DNA of 64,000 bases from an uncultured bacterium (GTDB lineage Bacteria > Verrucomicrobiota > Kiritimatiellia > RFP12 > UBA1067). Shown here in pieces: positions 34,810-44,350 of this stretch. Where the stretch lies: contig CACYQU010000003.1 in assembly GCA_902776615.1 (NCBI GenBank), positions 1 to 64,000 of the forward strand, in the 5' to 3' direction. The notes under the pieces were generated by a model. That model worked only from the letters and a program-made list of their open reading frames with translations, made no database searches and was not told where the DNA came from. Within the stretch, counting starts at the first letter, position 1; every line of letters begins with the position of its first letter. The position numbers and the translations under genes are program-made.

Positions 34810-35580
34810 TCACTCCATTGGTCGCGGTCTCATGCCGCGATGCGACGATTCGGTCGCATCGAATATATCTTTTATAGTCTCGGCGAGCTCCACCGCGTCG
34901 TCGCCCTCAAGCCCGATTGCGGACGCCGTCTGCATAAGAAGGCTGTCGCGCTCCTCGGTGCCGAGCCGACGAAGCTCGTGGTCGGAGTTGCGCATCTGCT
35001 CGAACAGGCTCATGCGCTCCTCGTCGGAGAGATTGGGATTGTGTATTTGCTCTTCGAGATCGTCCCGCATGGCGATGGCGTTCTGCAGTGCCTGATGCGT
35101 CTTTCTCGAGGAAGCATTCATACCAGACGTGTCGATGGACGACAAAAAGTCTATCTTGAGCGCGGCGCGTTCTCGGCGGAAATTGCGGATGCGCGCAAAA
35201 TGGTTCGTCATCTGCGCAAAGCGAACGGGATCCTCCTTTTCCATTCGCGCCATGCGTTCGCGAATCTCCGCGCCGGTCGGCGGCCCCCTTCTCTCGCCGC
35301 GATCGCCCGCCGCGCGCTCCAAACTACCGGCGGCTTTCGCCGATGCCTCGTCCAGACCGCCTGCACTGCGGCCGCGCGCGGTCAACATTCCCTCAAGTTC
35401 CGCAATGCGAGCCCTCAGCGCAGCCACGCTCGCGGATTCGCCCTTGTTCTCCATAAGCGGCTTTGCCGTCTCGGCCTCGGCAGGCTCCGTCGGCGCAGGC
35501 GACTCGCCGGGCTTGACGAAATAGCCGATCGCCACGCCAGAGATGAGCGCCGCGAATATGAACATCTGTGTCTTGACCAT
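34810..35580 (-). CDS. Membrane-anchored coiled-coil protein of unknown function
   Basis: 256 residues. One N-terminal helix (MFIFAALISGVAIGYFV) followed by a Pro/Ala/Glu-rich linker, a heptad stretch (VAALRARIAELEGML) and a charged alpha-helical remainder rich in Met, Arg and Glu, for example ERMSLFEQMRNSDHELRRLG. The layout resembles periplasmic CpxP/Spy-like helical proteins, but the diagnostic LTxxQ motif is absent. Codon 1 is the ATG at 35580, two bases after the rdgB stop. No family recognised. Confidence 0.6.
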   Translation of the reverse strand: MVKTQMFIFAALISGVAIGYFVKPGESPAPTEPAEAETAKPLMENKGESASVAALRARIAELEGMLTARGRSAGGLDEASAKAAGSLERAAGDRGERRGPPTGAEIRERMARMEKEDPVRFAQMTNHFARIRNFRRERAALKIDFLSSIDTSGMNASSRKTHQALQNAIAMRDDLEEQIHNPNLSDEERMSLFEQMRNSDHELRRLGTEERDSLLMQTASAIGLEGDDAVELAETIKDIFDATESSHRGMRPRPME

Positions 35581-35581
35581 A

Positions 35582-36145
35582 TCAAACTCCAATTTTAGCG
35601 CGGGCCTCGGCAAGCGCCCGACCCCTGTGGGAAATCGCGTTCTTTTCGCCGGCCGACAGTTCGGCAAACGAGCGGTCGAACCCGTCCGGGACAAATAGCG
35701 GGTCATACCCGAAACCGGCTACTCCGCTTGGCGCCTCGGCGATGCGGCCGTAGCACCTACCTTCGACGACGCATTCTTCGCCTTCGGGCGACACAAGCGC
35801 CACCGCGCACGTGAAGTTCGCGCGGCGGTCTTTTGCGCCTTCGAGGTTCTTCAGCAGAAGCGCGTTGTTTGCTGGCGTGTTGGACGGCTCGCCTGCATAG
35901 CGGGCGCTTCTCACGCCGGGCGCGCCGTCGAGCGCAGCCACCTCAAGACCGGAATCGTCGGCCATGCACCACGAGCCAGTGTGGCGCGATGCGATCGCGC
36001 GCACTTTTATGAGAGCGTTCCCCGCGAAATCGGGAGCGTCCTCAATTACGCCTTCGGGGTCGTCGGGGACGATTTCGAACGACGGCAGTATCTGGGAAAT
36101 CTCGCGAACCTTGTGCGCGTTATGGGTCGCAACGAACAGTTTCAT
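35582..36145 (-). CDS. rdgB: XTP/dITP pyrophosphatase (RdgB/HAM1)
   Basis: 187 residues. Hydrolyses ITP, dITP and XTP to keep deaminated purines out of nucleic acids. Signatures: ATHNAHKVREI at the N-terminus, MADDSGLEVAALDGAPGVRSARYAG in the active site and FGYDPLFV. It overlaps the upstream membrane-protein stop by four bases. Confidence 0.95.
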   Translation of the reverse strand: MKLFVATHNAHKVREISQILPSFEIVPDDPEGVIEDAPDFAGNALIKVRAIASRHTGSWCMADDSGLEVAALDGAPGVRSARYAGEPSNTPANNALLLKNLEGAKDRRANFTCAVALVSPEGEECVVEGRCYGRIAEAPSGVAGFGYDPLFVPDGFDRSFAELSAGEKNAISHRGRALAEARAKIGV

Positions 36146-36636
36146 TTCGCCACGACCTTTCCGGCATCGCGGAGCAGCTCGTAGAATCCGCTAACCCCAG
36201 TGTGATGCCAGTTGTCGAGCGTAACCTTTGCGCCGTCGCGCAGCCGAAGCTTCAATATGCCCTTCTTCTTCCACTGCGAAACATCGACCGACGCCACGTC
36301 GTCAATGGCATAGCGCCTGCCCTGAAAGGAAAAGCCGCGCTCGCGGTATGTGAAGCTGAATCGCGCCGCGCGAAAGACTCCGAGTCCGATTGCCGCCGCG
36401 CCTATCAGGCACAGAACCATGAACTGCTTCTGGCGCGGAATCGCGTTCGCATACACCTTCTCCGCGGCTTCGGGCGTAGGCGGCTGGCTATGCTCGATAA
36501 GCTCGTAAAGCGCATCGGGCGTCATCGACGGATACGTGACATAGCCGTCGTAGCCGAACCATCCCGCCATTCCAACGAGAAGCGCCGCCACGAAAATGTG
36601 GCGAGTCGCAAACTCCTTGTTAAGTTTGAGTCTCAT
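36142..36636 (-). CDS. Small two-helix membrane protein with a PH-like domain
   Basis: 164 residues with helices near 13-30 and 73-92 and a C-terminal cytosolic beta-rich part (RERGFSFQGRRYAIDDVASVDVSQWKKKG, LKLRLRDGAKVTLDNW) that looks like a bacterial PH-type fold. It sits between coaD and rdgB and overlaps the latter. Function unknown. Confidence 0.65.
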   Translation of the reverse strand: MRLKLNKEFATRHIFVAALLVGMAGWFGYDGYVTYPSMTPDALYELIEHSQPPTPEAAEKVYANAIPRQKQFMVLCLIGAAAIGLGVFRAARFSFTYRERGFSFQGRRYAIDDVASVDVSQWKKKGILKLRLRDGAKVTLDNWHHTGVSGFYELLRDAGKVVAK

Positions 36637-36654
36637 GGCGGCGACCTCCTTTGA

Positions 36655-37140
36655 CTATCTGCCGACAAGCCGCCGCTGCACCGCGGCGGTCACAAACGGT
36701 GCAGTATCGCCGCCATAGCGGGCGATCTCGCGCACCGTGGACGCAGTTACATAGGCCAGACTTTCGCTCGGCATCATGAAAAGCGTCTCGATCTCCGGCG
36801 CAAGGCGTCGGTTGGTCAGCGCCATCTGGAACTCGTATTCGAAGTCGCTGTAAACGCGCACTCCGCGAATCACAACGCGCGCTCCCTCGCGCCGGCAGAA
36901 ATCGACGAGAAGAGTATCAAGCAGCTTCACCTCGACGTTCGCGATTCCGGCGAGCGCCACGTCTTCGCGTATCATCGCCAGCCTCTCGTCTGCCGGAAAC
37001 ATCGCGCCTTCCTTTGAGCTCGTTGCCGCAACTGCCACTATAAGGCGGTCGTAGAGCCGCGCCGATCTTTCGATGAGGTCGAAATGGCCCTTTGTCATCG
37101 GGTCGAAAGTTCCGGGATAAACCGCAATCTTCTCTGCCAT
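36655..37140 (-). CDS. coaD: Phosphopantetheine adenylyltransferase
   Basis: 161 residues. Penultimate step of coenzyme A synthesis. The T/HxGH motif is TKGH within YPGTFDPMTKGHFDLI, and the C-terminal signature is ASTVREIARYGGD in place of ISSTxVRE. It lies 6 bases after lpxD. Confidence 0.96.
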   Translation of the reverse strand: MAEKIAVYPGTFDPMTKGHFDLIERSARLYDRLIVAVAATSSKEGAMFPADERLAMIREDVALAGIANVEVKLLDTLLVDFCRREGARVVIRGVRVYSDFEYEFQMALTNRRLAPEIETLFMMPSESLAYVTASTVREIARYGGDTAPFVTAAVQRRLVGR

Positions 37141-37146
37141 GGCGTA

Positions 37147-38169
37147 TTATTTCAACCTCGCCTTGACTTCCTTGATGTCGGCCTTGAGCTTCGCCACCGT
37201 GCGCGGCAGAAGCGTGCGTGCGCCAAAATCGCGCATGCTTTCGGCGGGCGCCCCCAAGACGTACCGCACAGAACCGTCGAGCGACTGCGACACGCCCGCC
37301 TGCGGGCCGACCTGCACGCCATCCGCTATCTTGATGTGGCCTGACACGCCCGCCTGCGCCCATATGAGGCAGCCGTAGCCGATTTCTGTCGACCCCGCGA
37401 CGCCGCTCTGGGCGATAAGGCCGGAGTAGCCTTTCACTTTCACATTGTGGCCGATCTGCACGAGGTTGTCGATCTTGGTCATCGGGCCGATATACGTGCG
37501 CCCGATGCGCGCGCGGTCGATTGTCGTGTTCGACCCGATCTCCACGCCGTCGCCAATTTCCACGATGCCAAGCTGCGGTATCTTCTCTATGAACACCGAC
37601 CCGTCCTCGCGACGCCCGTTGTTGAATCCGTAGCCGTCGCCACCGAGCCGCACGCCACAGTGGATTATGCAATCCTTGCCTATGATCGTGCCCTCTCGCA
37701 ACGTGACTTGCGGATAGATGTGCGTCTTGGCACCGACCTTGCATCCTTCGCCTATGAACACCTGCGCCTCGATCACCGCGCCGTCGCCGATCTCGGCGCC
37801 CTTCTCGATGACCGTGAACGCACCAATATGCACGCCTTCGCCAATCTTCGCAGTCGGGGCGACAACCGCCATCGGGTGCACACCTGGCGCGCGGGCGGGT
37901 TCCGGCGGGGCGAAAAGCCGCGCTGCGGCCATGCACGCGCGGTTCGGATCCGACACGCGGATGACAGTGCACGGCGCGCCGCGGTCCCACTCTGGCGGCA
38001 AAAGAACCGCGCTCGCCTTGGTGGCCTGCACCAGCTTGACGTGCTTCGTGTCTTTGCAGAAGCTCAAATCGCCGGGGCGGGCTTCTTCAAGACCGCCGCA
38101 CGCGATTATCTCGACGTCTTCGCCTTCAAGGACGCCGCCCAGGATTCCGGCCAGTTCACTTGCCTTCAT
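37147..38169 (-). CDS. lpxD: UDP-3-O-acylglucosamine N-acyltransferase
   Basis: 340 residues. Third step of lipid A synthesis. N-terminal uridine-binding domain (1-100), then left-handed beta helix of hexapeptide repeats with the catalytic His in LVQIGHNV, and a C-terminal helix. Its start lies inside the end of the skp gene (14-base overlap), the classical bamA-skp-lpxD order of diderm bacteria. Confidence 0.96.
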   Translation of the reverse strand: MKASELAGILGGVLEGEDVEIIACGGLEEARPGDLSFCKDTKHVKLVQATKASAVLLPPEWDRGAPCTVIRVSDPNRACMAAARLFAPPEPARAPGVHPMAVVAPTAKIGEGVHIGAFTVIEKGAEIGDGAVIEAQVFIGEGCKVGAKTHIYPQVTLREGTIIGKDCIIHCGVRLGGDGYGFNNGRREDGSVFIEKIPQLGIVEIGDGVEIGSNTTIDRARIGRTYIGPMTKIDNLVQIGHNVKVKGYSGLIAQSGVAGSTEIGYGCLIWAQAGVSGHIKIADGVQVGPQAGVSQSLDGSVRYVLGAPAESMRDFGARTLLPRTVAKLKADIKEVKARLK

Positions 38170-38728
38170 TCGAGGAGTCCTTTGGACCTTTTGCGGTCGC
38201 AGGATCGACGCCCATCGCTTTGAGAATCTCAGGCGTCACGTCGAGCGACTTCTTGGAATACGGCGCGGCCGCGACGTCTATAATGAGATCGTAGCCTTCC
38301 TTCTCGGCAAAGGTGTCGATTCTCTTGTGAAGGTCTTCCGTTGTGGCCTTGAGAAGCCGCCCTTCGAGAGCTTGAAGATCCTGCTGGGACCGCGCCATCT
38401 CGCTTCGTATGGACTGCTGCCCGGCGAGGAATTTGTTCTGCACGTCGAGAAGGTCCTTTTCAAGCTTGGCCTTCGCCGAAGCCGCAAGCATTGGGTTGCG
38501 CAGCTGCTCGGTGAGGCTCTTGCCCTCCTCCTGCACGTCTTCCAGCTCGGATTTCATGCGATCGACCTTCTTGGCGTAGTCCTTCTCGGTCTCGTTGAGG
38601 AGCTTCTTGTTGGGCTCGTAGCTGGAGTGGTTGCGCACGAGCATGATCATGTCTACCGTACCTATCTTGAGGTCGGCAATTGCCGTTGCGGCGGAAACAA
38701 TCGCCGCGACTAAAACAAGCTTCTTCAT
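38156..38728 (-). CDS. Periplasmic chaperone of the Skp/OmpH family
   Basis: 190 residues. Signal peptide ([18 protein letters not shown]), the family start [11 protein letters not shown], and a long coiled coil (about 45-130), as in the tentacles of Skp. It escorts outer-membrane proteins to the BAM complex. The ATG at 38728 is chosen because AAAGGA lies 6 bases upstream; earlier ATGs at 38734 and 38743 lack this spacing. Confidence 0.9.
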   Translation of the reverse strand: MKKLVLVAAIVSAATAIADLKIGTVDMIMLVRNHSSYEPNKKLLNETEKDYAKKVDRMKSELEDVQEEGKSLTEQLRNPMLAASAKAKLEKDLLDVQNKFLAGQQSIRSEMARSQQDLQALEGRLLKATTEDLHKRIDTFAEKEGYDLIIDVAAAPYSKKSLDVTPEILKAMGVDPATAKGPKDSSNEGK

Positions 38729-38764
38729 CTGCATTCCTTTCATGTATGCTGGCACGCGCCAGAG

Positions 38765-41173
38765 TTAGAAATCGTATCCGACCGAGAACGAGAACACTTC
38801 CTTGTCGGCGTTGTCAGGCGTCTCTATGGGGGCGGCAAAGTCGAGCCTGATCGGGAACATCGGCAGGTCAATCCTGAAACCGACGCCGGCCGACCACGCG
38901 AACGTGTCGCCCAGATCCGTGTCGAACTCGTCCTCGCCGACCGAGCCCAGATCGCTGAAGAGCGCGAGGCGCAGCATCTTGACGATCGGAATCGTGTACT
39001 CGAAGTTCACGCAGAACAGCGTCTGACCGCCCCAAGGCAAGTCGTCATGGGTGTCGATGCGCTTGGCGAACGGCGACACGTGGCGGTATTCGAAGCCGCG
39101 AATCGTGCGGGGACCGCCGAGGAACATGCGGTCGTAGATCGGGATGTCGTCCGAGATGCCGTCGATGGTCTCGTAGCGGATGCCGGCCATGAACACGTGC
39201 CTGTAGCGTTCCCAGACGGTCCAGTAGTGGCGGTGGTTGAAGCCGGCGCGCCAGTATTCGTTGTCGCCGCCGGCGGTGATGTCGAAGAACAGCTGAGTAC
39301 GACCGCCCTTGGTGGGCATACGGAAGTTGTCGCGCGTGTCGCGCGTCCAGAACAGCCTCACGACCGACTCCACGGCGTCGCCGTATTCGCGCTCTTCCTC
39401 GCGGAGCGAGACGGTGCGATCCTTGTAAGTCCACTCGCCCTTTTCGACATCGTCGAACTGCACGTATTCGAGCGTGTAGCGTATGCCAAAGCGCCCGAAA
39501 GGATCCCACGTGGGCCAGAACTTCACCGGATACGAAAGCGTCGCCGCCGCGCCGCTGCGGTAGATGTCGTACTGGTCGAACCAGCGTCCGCGGCGGTAGC
39601 CCTCAACCGTGAACTCAAGCATGCGGTCGAAGAGATGTGGCTCGGTCACGCTGGCCTCCATCGTCTGGATCCTCGGGCCCCACTGCACGTACGCGCGACC
39701 CTTCTGCCCCGCACCTCTGAACCACTTGTCCGGAGCGAACAGGTCGAAGTTGGACTGCGTCACCTCGGCGGACACGAACACCGAATCGACAGAGCTCGCG
39801 CCGACGCCGACCATGAACGAGCCAGTGTTCTTCTCTTCCACTTCGTAGACGAGGTTGCGATACTCCGCGCCGTTCTCGTCTAGGCCGCGATCGGTCTTTT
39901 CGAGATAGTACCTCACGCGGGAGAAGTAGTCCAGATTCTCGAGACGCTTCTGGCTGCGTTCGGCGCGATCCTCCAGCATCCGGTCGCCTGGTCCGAGCGC
40001 AATCTCGCGGCGGATGACTTTGTCCATGGTGTAGTCGTTGCCGCGTATCACGATGTCGTTGATCACCACCGGAACGCCCTCGTACACCTTGAACACAAGG
40101 TCGAGCGTCTGAGGATCGTCCATACGAGGTATGCGCTTCACGTCCACGCGCGTGTCGGCCAGGCCCGAATCGCCAGAGCCTACCGTGACAGCTATTCTGT
40201 GCGCCGCATCATCAAGATCCTTTTGCCCGGCGACGGTTCCCGCGGCGGGAATGTCGCTCTTCTCGCGCACCACGCCTTCAGGATATCTCGTAAGGCCCTC
40301 TATCTTCGTTTCGCCAACGACGTAGCGCAAGCCTTCCCTGACCTGGAAGCAGAGGTTCACCTTTTCGGGATCGTCCTCGCACTCCTCGCGGCCCGGCATC
40401 GCGACCTTGACGTCGAGATAGCCGTGGTTCCTGTATATCTCCTCTATCTTCGAGACGCATATCGCAAGCTGCTCGTCGGTGATCGGCGCGTCGTTGAACC
40501 AGCCGATCGGGTTCCACCACGGATAGTCGCCGATCGCGTCGCGCACCTCGTCTTCGTCGATATTGCCCTCGGCGGGTTCCCACCAGGCTGGCGACCACCA
40601 GGGGCTCTTTTCGAGATGCGGCGCGTCTTCGAACACATAGCCACGCACCTTGCGGCGCGGGCCTTCTTCGATCTCGAACGTAACCGTGCATCCGCTGCCG
40701 CCTTCGATGGCCTTCGCGCTCGCGGAAACCTTCGCATCGAGGAAGTACTTCTTCTGGTACGCCGTGCGCACTTTGTCCGCCGCGGCCGCGAGATCGCCCT
40801 CGCCGTAGAGGTAGCCGTCCTTCAGCTCGCTATCCTTGGCGACGCGGGACTCTGCGAAGTAGTCGCAGCCCTTTACGACAAGCGGCGAGTGGTAGCGCAT
40901 CTTGCGCTTGACGGAGAATGTAACCGCCACGCCTTCGCCGTCGCGGTCCGCGTTGACGCGGATATCCTCGAACTCGCCCGAATCCCTGAGCGTCGTGACG
41001 TCGCGCGTTACGGTAACAGGATCGTACGCCGCGCCTTTTTTGGTCTGGCAGCGGTTGAGAACCGCCCCTACGTCACCCCCGAAGGAGTCAAGCACTTCAA
41101 CCTTGACATCGGTCACTTCCGCTGCGAATGCGGATGCACCGATCATGGCAAACAAGACTAGCAGTTTTTTCAT
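38765..41173 (-). CDS. bamA: Outer-membrane assembly factor BamA with a Trp-rich insertion
   Basis: 802 residues. Signal peptide (1-18), a string of POTRA domains (about 20-425) and a 16-strand barrel ending in GYDF, the usual aromatic C-terminus. The barrel contains GGPRTIRGFEYR, equivalent to the VRGF/Y lid-lock motif. Between POTRA segments, residues 189-228 carry an unusual tryptophan-rich stretch (PWWSPAWWEP and PWWNPIGWF, two related copies). It inserts beta-barrel proteins into the outer membrane. It is followed by skp and lpxD. Confidence 0.94.
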   Translation of the reverse strand: MKKLLVLFAMIGASAFAAEVTDVKVEVLDSFGGDVGAVLNRCQTKKGAAYDPVTVTRDVTTLRDSGEFEDIRVNADRDGEGVAVTFSVKRKMRYHSPLVVKGCDYFAESRVAKDSELKDGYLYGEGDLAAAADKVRTAYQKKYFLDAKVSASAKAIEGGSGCTVTFEIEEGPRRKVRGYVFEDAPHLEKSPWWSPAWWEPAEGNIDEDEVRDAIGDYPWWNPIGWFNDAPITDEQLAICVSKIEEIYRNHGYLDVKVAMPGREECEDDPEKVNLCFQVREGLRYVVGETKIEGLTRYPEGVVREKSDIPAAGTVAGQKDLDDAAHRIAVTVGSGDSGLADTRVDVKRIPRMDDPQTLDLVFKVYEGVPVVINDIVIRGNDYTMDKVIRREIALGPGDRMLEDRAERSQKRLENLDYFSRVRYYLEKTDRGLDENGAEYRNLVYEVEEKNTGSFMVGVGASSVDSVFVSAEVTQSNFDLFAPDKWFRGAGQKGRAYVQWGPRIQTMEASVTEPHLFDRMLEFTVEGYRRGRWFDQYDIYRSGAAATLSYPVKFWPTWDPFGRFGIRYTLEYVQFDDVEKGEWTYKDRTVSLREEEREYGDAVESVVRLFWTRDTRDNFRMPTKGGRTQLFFDITAGGDNEYWRAGFNHRHYWTVWERYRHVFMAGIRYETIDGISDDIPIYDRMFLGGPRTIRGFEYRHVSPFAKRIDTHDDLPWGGQTLFCVNFEYTIPIVKMLRLALFSDLGSVGEDEFDTDLGDTFAWSAGVGFRIDLPMFPIRLDFAAPIETPDNADKEVFSFSVGYDF

Positions 41174-41178
41174 GGTTG

Positions 41179-42273
41179 TTATTTTATCATATTTAGGGCC
41201 TGTTTCATAGTATCCCTGTCGATTTCTTCGACAATGGATCCGCCAAGTCCGTTCGGAACCACAAGCTTCTCGGACCCGGTCGAAAGCCTCCACGCGTCAA
41301 GGCCGCGCATCACAGCATCGGTCTGGGCGACAAGATGGCGGCTGTGCATGGCGCCGTCCATCGCGCCGCAATCCTCTAGGGCGCGCATTACGACGGCGCG
41401 GTCCTGCTCTGACATAAACCCGCGCAGCTGTGCGTACGCGGTATCCACCGCAACGCCTATTGCAATCGCATAGCCGTGGGGCAGCTTGTAGCCGCTCATC
41501 GCCTCAAGGCGCAGCGCGGACCACAGGCCGAAGTCGGATCCGCCGCACTTTCTGCGCGCGGCGACCGACCCTTTCACCGTCTCGACCATCGCGTCGTCGC
41601 TGCGGCGGCTGTACTCCAGTGCTATCTCCGCGAGGCGATTCATGAGGCTTGCGTCGGCTATCGTCGCTATGCGCACAGCCTCTGAAAAGCCCGCGCGCCA
41701 AACACCGTCGAGAACCGTCGAAGCGAAGCGCGTGTCAATTATGACAGCCGCCGGACGGCATGCAATCTTGAGCGCATCCTTTACGCATGCGCTGTCGAGT
41801 GCCGCAAATTCGGCGAAGCCGGCCTCTATCATCGCGGCGACGGTGGTCGGCACGCGAACGACTTTTATGCCGCCGCGCGTCTGCGCGGCCGCCCAGCCGG
41901 CAACATCCATTACAGTGCCGCCACCAAGCGCGAGGATGCAATCGCCCACGCCTATCTTGGCGTCGATCGCGGCGTTGGTCACACGCATTGCGCAGTGAAG
42001 GTTGTCGCATTTTATCTTTTCCCCGCCAGGCAGCACCACGGGGTTGTCCACAAGCTCTATTCCGTTGGACTTTACATACCGGCCTATTTTCGTGCCGAGT
42101 CCCTCCGTGTGCTGCACCACGTTCATGTCGGCGACGAGCATAATCCTCGGATTCTCGGATCCAGTCACGCTGCGCAGCGCGTCCGCCAAAGCGACGTTTC
42201 CGTCACCAAACACGTCTTCAGTCAATACAACGGGGCAATCGCCTCCGTCGCTACCGCTTTTTGATGTTTTCAT
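41179..42273 (-). CDS. Sugar-phosphate cyclase-like protein (dehydroquinate synthase/EboD relative) lacking zinc ligands
   Basis: 364 residues. The NAD-binding landmarks of the dehydroquinate-synthase superfamily are clear: VVLPGGEKIK, ALGGGTVMDVAGWAAA and RVPTTV. The second half is closer to EboD-type proteins (DFGLWSALRLEAMSGY). However, the zinc-site FGHxxGH is FGLWSAL, so both histidines are Leu, HGE is HGY, and the DSSVGGKT lysine segment is absent. Only the Glu of GFSEAVRI and the third His remain. Either the enzyme uses a different chemistry or it is non-catalytic. The first 23 bases overlap recN. Expected products in the superfamily are dehydroquinate or valiolone-type cyclitols; none can be claimed. 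Confidence 0.72.
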   Translation of the reverse strand: MKTSKSGSDGGDCPVVLTEDVFGDGNVALADALRSVTGSENPRIMLVADMNVVQHTEGLGTKIGRYVKSNGIELVDNPVVLPGGEKIKCDNLHCAMRVTNAAIDAKIGVGDCILALGGGTVMDVAGWAAAQTRGGIKVVRVPTTVAAMIEAGFAEFAALDSACVKDALKIACRPAAVIIDTRFASTVLDGVWRAGFSEAVRIATIADASLMNRLAEIALEYSRRSDDAMVETVKGSVAARRKCGGSDFGLWSALRLEAMSGYKLPHGYAIAIGVAVDTAYAQLRGFMSEQDRAVVMRALEDCGAMDGAMHSRHLVAQTDAVMRGLDAWRLSTGSEKLVVPNGLGGSIVEEIDRDTMKQALNMIK

Positions 42274-43927
42274 GGTTGTTCATCCTTTGTGACAAAAGTT
42301 CCTGTGCGTGTCTGGCGACAACTCCCGAAGCGCCGCCAAGCATTCTGGCCAACTCCCGAACCCTGGCCTCGCCGTCCACCGCCACGATTTTTGTGCGCGT
42401 ACGCCCGGCGCTGACCGCCTTCGATACGACGAGATGCCTGTCACCGCATGCGGCGCACTGCGGAAGATGGGTTATCGATATCACCTGGTGGTCGCGCGCG
42501 ACGGCCAGCATCTTCTGGCCGACCACCCGTCCAGCCTCGCCGCCGACATTCGCGTCTATCTCGTCGAACACCAGCACGTCTGTCGCGTCGTGCGCCGACA
42601 AAACCTTCTTGAGCGCCAGCATGACACGCGCAGCCTCGCCGGAACTTGCTATGGACGAGAGAGGGCGCGCCGCCTCGCCGGGATTCGGCCCGAACATGTA
42701 CACCACCATGTCGCATCCGTGGGCGTCCGGCTCGCGAGGCTCGATGGCGACGGAGAACTCGGCCTGCAGAAACCCGAGGTCGTGCAGCTCGCGCGTCACC
42801 GCCTTGGAGAGGCTGGCCGCGGCGGTCTTGCGCTTCTTCGAAATCGCCGCGCCGCACCGCCTCACCTCGGCGGCGGCACGCTCGACCTCCGCCCTGACTT
42901 CGGCGATGCGCTCGTCTCGGCGCTCGAGATCTTCGAGCCGCGCCCGCTTCGCATCGAGAAGCGCGATGAGCGATTTCGCGTCGGCGCAGCCGTGCCTGCG
43001 CTTCAGCCTGTTCACCACGGCCAGCCGCTCGTCAAGCGCGGCAAGCGTCTCGGGATCGGCGTCGATCGCGCTTGCGGCGTCGGCGATAGAGCGCGAAAGC
43101 TCCTGAAGCCGCAGTGTCACATCCTCCACCTCTTCCGCCCAGGCTTCCGCCGCAGGCATCCTCTTCGCCATCTGCGCAAAGAGCGGACGAAGCCGTATAA
43201 GAGTCTCCGCCGCGCCTTCGTCGCCGCCGAGGGCTTCTGTCGCCGTGTTGGCGGCATCGACGATCTCGCCGGCGTGCGCGGCGGTCGCGTGCCGCTCGGC
43301 AATAGTGTCGTCATCCTCGGTTATCGCTGCGGACTCAAGCTCGCCGACTTGATATCGAAGCATGTCGAGCTCGTCGGCTGACGCCGTTTCGCCTTCGAGC
43401 GCCTCAAGACGCGCGCGTACATCGCACAGGGCGCGCCACGCCTTCGCATACGCAGCCGCGTCCAAATCGGCGAACGAATCAAGCGCCTCGCGCTGGAAGC
43501 TCTCCTCGAGAATGCTCTGGTTGGCGCGTGGACCGTGTATATCGACAAGCATCGCGCCGAGCCTCTTCAATGTAGCGACGGTGGACGGCGAATCGTTTAT
43601 CCAAACCCTGCCCGATCCGTTGGCCGCGACCATCCGCCTGACAACGAGCGTAGCTCCGTCGAAATCGATTCCAAGGTCGTCGAGAACTTCGCGAACCGCG
43701 TCGGCGCGACGGCCATTCAGCGCGAACTCAGCCTCTACGCGGGCCTCCTTCTCGCCTTCGCGCACCACGCTGGAATCCGCCCGCGCCCCAGTGACAAGCT
43801 CCAATGCGCCCATCAGCACGGACTTCCCCGCGCCGGTTTCGCCAGTAAGAATATTCAAGCCAGAGGCGAATTCCACCTCTGCCTTTTCCACTATAGCAAG
43901 ATTCGAGACTGTCAATCTATTGAGCAT
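42251..43927 (-). CDS. recN: DNA repair protein RecN
   Basis: 558 residues. SMC-like ATPase of double-strand-break repair: Walker A GETGAGKS (residue 30 onward), a long coiled coil, then Walker B and D-loop in LVFDEIDANVGGEAG, followed by ISITHLPQCAACGDRH. The ATG at 43927 gives the normal N-terminus (MLNRLTVSNLAIVE). Confidence 0.96.
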   Translation of the reverse strand: MLNRLTVSNLAIVEKAEVEFASGLNILTGETGAGKSVLMGALELVTGARADSSVVREGEKEARVEAEFALNGRRADAVREVLDDLGIDFDGATLVVRRMVAANGSGRVWINDSPSTVATLKRLGAMLVDIHGPRANQSILEESFQREALDSFADLDAAAYAKAWRALCDVRARLEALEGETASADELDMLRYQVGELESAAITEDDDTIAERHATAAHAGEIVDAANTATEALGGDEGAAETLIRLRPLFAQMAKRMPAAEAWAEEVEDVTLRLQELSRSIADAASAIDADPETLAALDERLAVVNRLKRRHGCADAKSLIALLDAKRARLEDLERRDERIAEVRAEVERAAAEVRRCGAAISKKRKTAAASLSKAVTRELHDLGFLQAEFSVAIEPREPDAHGCDMVVYMFGPNPGEAARPLSSIASSGEAARVMLALKKVLSAHDATDVLVFDEIDANVGGEAGRVVGQKMLAVARDHQVISITHLPQCAACGDRHLVVSKAVSAGRTRTKIVAVDGEARVRELARMLGGASGVVARHAQELLSQRMNNHENIKKR

Positions 43928-43984
43928 CGTCCAAAGCCGCCGGTTTCCAATGCACGGCTGAAACAAACAAATTCTACTTCAATC

Positions 43985-44013
43985 AAAATGATGACGCGGC
44001 AAGGCGCCGCATC
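43985..44013 (-). terminator. Probable terminator of the tRNA unit
   Basis: On the minus strand GATGCGGC, a short loop, then GCCGCGTCATC (paired with a small bulge), followed by TTTT. It lies 11 bases after the CCA of tRNA-Gly and before recN. Confidence 0.55.
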
Positions 44014-44023
44014 TCCCTGAGTA

Positions 44024-44097
44024 TGGAGCGGGCGATGGGAATCGAACCCACGTAAGAAGCTTGGGAAGCTCCTATTCTGCCATTGAATTACGCCCGC
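44024..44097 (-). tRNA. tRNA-Gly (anticodon CCC)
   Basis: 74 nt with the CCA end encoded. Acceptor GCGGGCG/CGCCCGC with U73, D stem AUUC/GAAU, anticodon stem GGAGC/GCUUC around loop UUCCCAA (anticodon CCC), T arm GUGGG-UUCGAUU-CCCAU. All four arms pair. Confidence 0.95.
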
Positions 44098-44112
44098 AGA
44101 GCGCGACATATT

Positions 44113-44204
44113 TGGCGGAGAGAGAGGGATTCGAACCCCCGATACCCTTGCGGGTATGCATGATTTCGAGTCATGTGCATTCAACCAGGCTCTGCCATCT
44201 CTCC
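44113..44204 (-). tRNA. tRNA-Ser (anticodon CGA)
   Basis: 92 nt with CCA encoded. Acceptor GGAGAGA/UCUCUCC with G73, anticodon stem CAUGA/UCAUG around loop CUCGAAA (anticodon CGA), and a long class II variable arm (ACCC GCAA GGGU core). It lies 15 bases upstream of tRNA-Gly under a shared promoter. Confidence 0.95.
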
Positions 44205-44219
44205 TAGCAACAGACGCGT

Positions 44220-44249
44220 ATAATATCAAAAAATGCCGTCACCTGTCAA
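44220..44249 (-). promoter_or_regulatory. Sigma70-type promoter of the tRNA-Ser/tRNA-Gly unit
   Basis: Minus strand: a perfect -35 TTGACA (44244-44249), an 18-base spacer, and -10 TATTAT (44220-44225), 15 bases before tRNA-Ser. The only promoter in the window with a consensus -35. Confidence 0.8.
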
Positions 44250-44350
44250 CGGAGCCGCGTCGCAAACGACGGCAAATCAAGTGCGCAAAGAGATTTGCCG
44301 ATGAGCGAACGCAGTCGGGACGCACTCGCTCTCACAGAGACACCGGCCAT

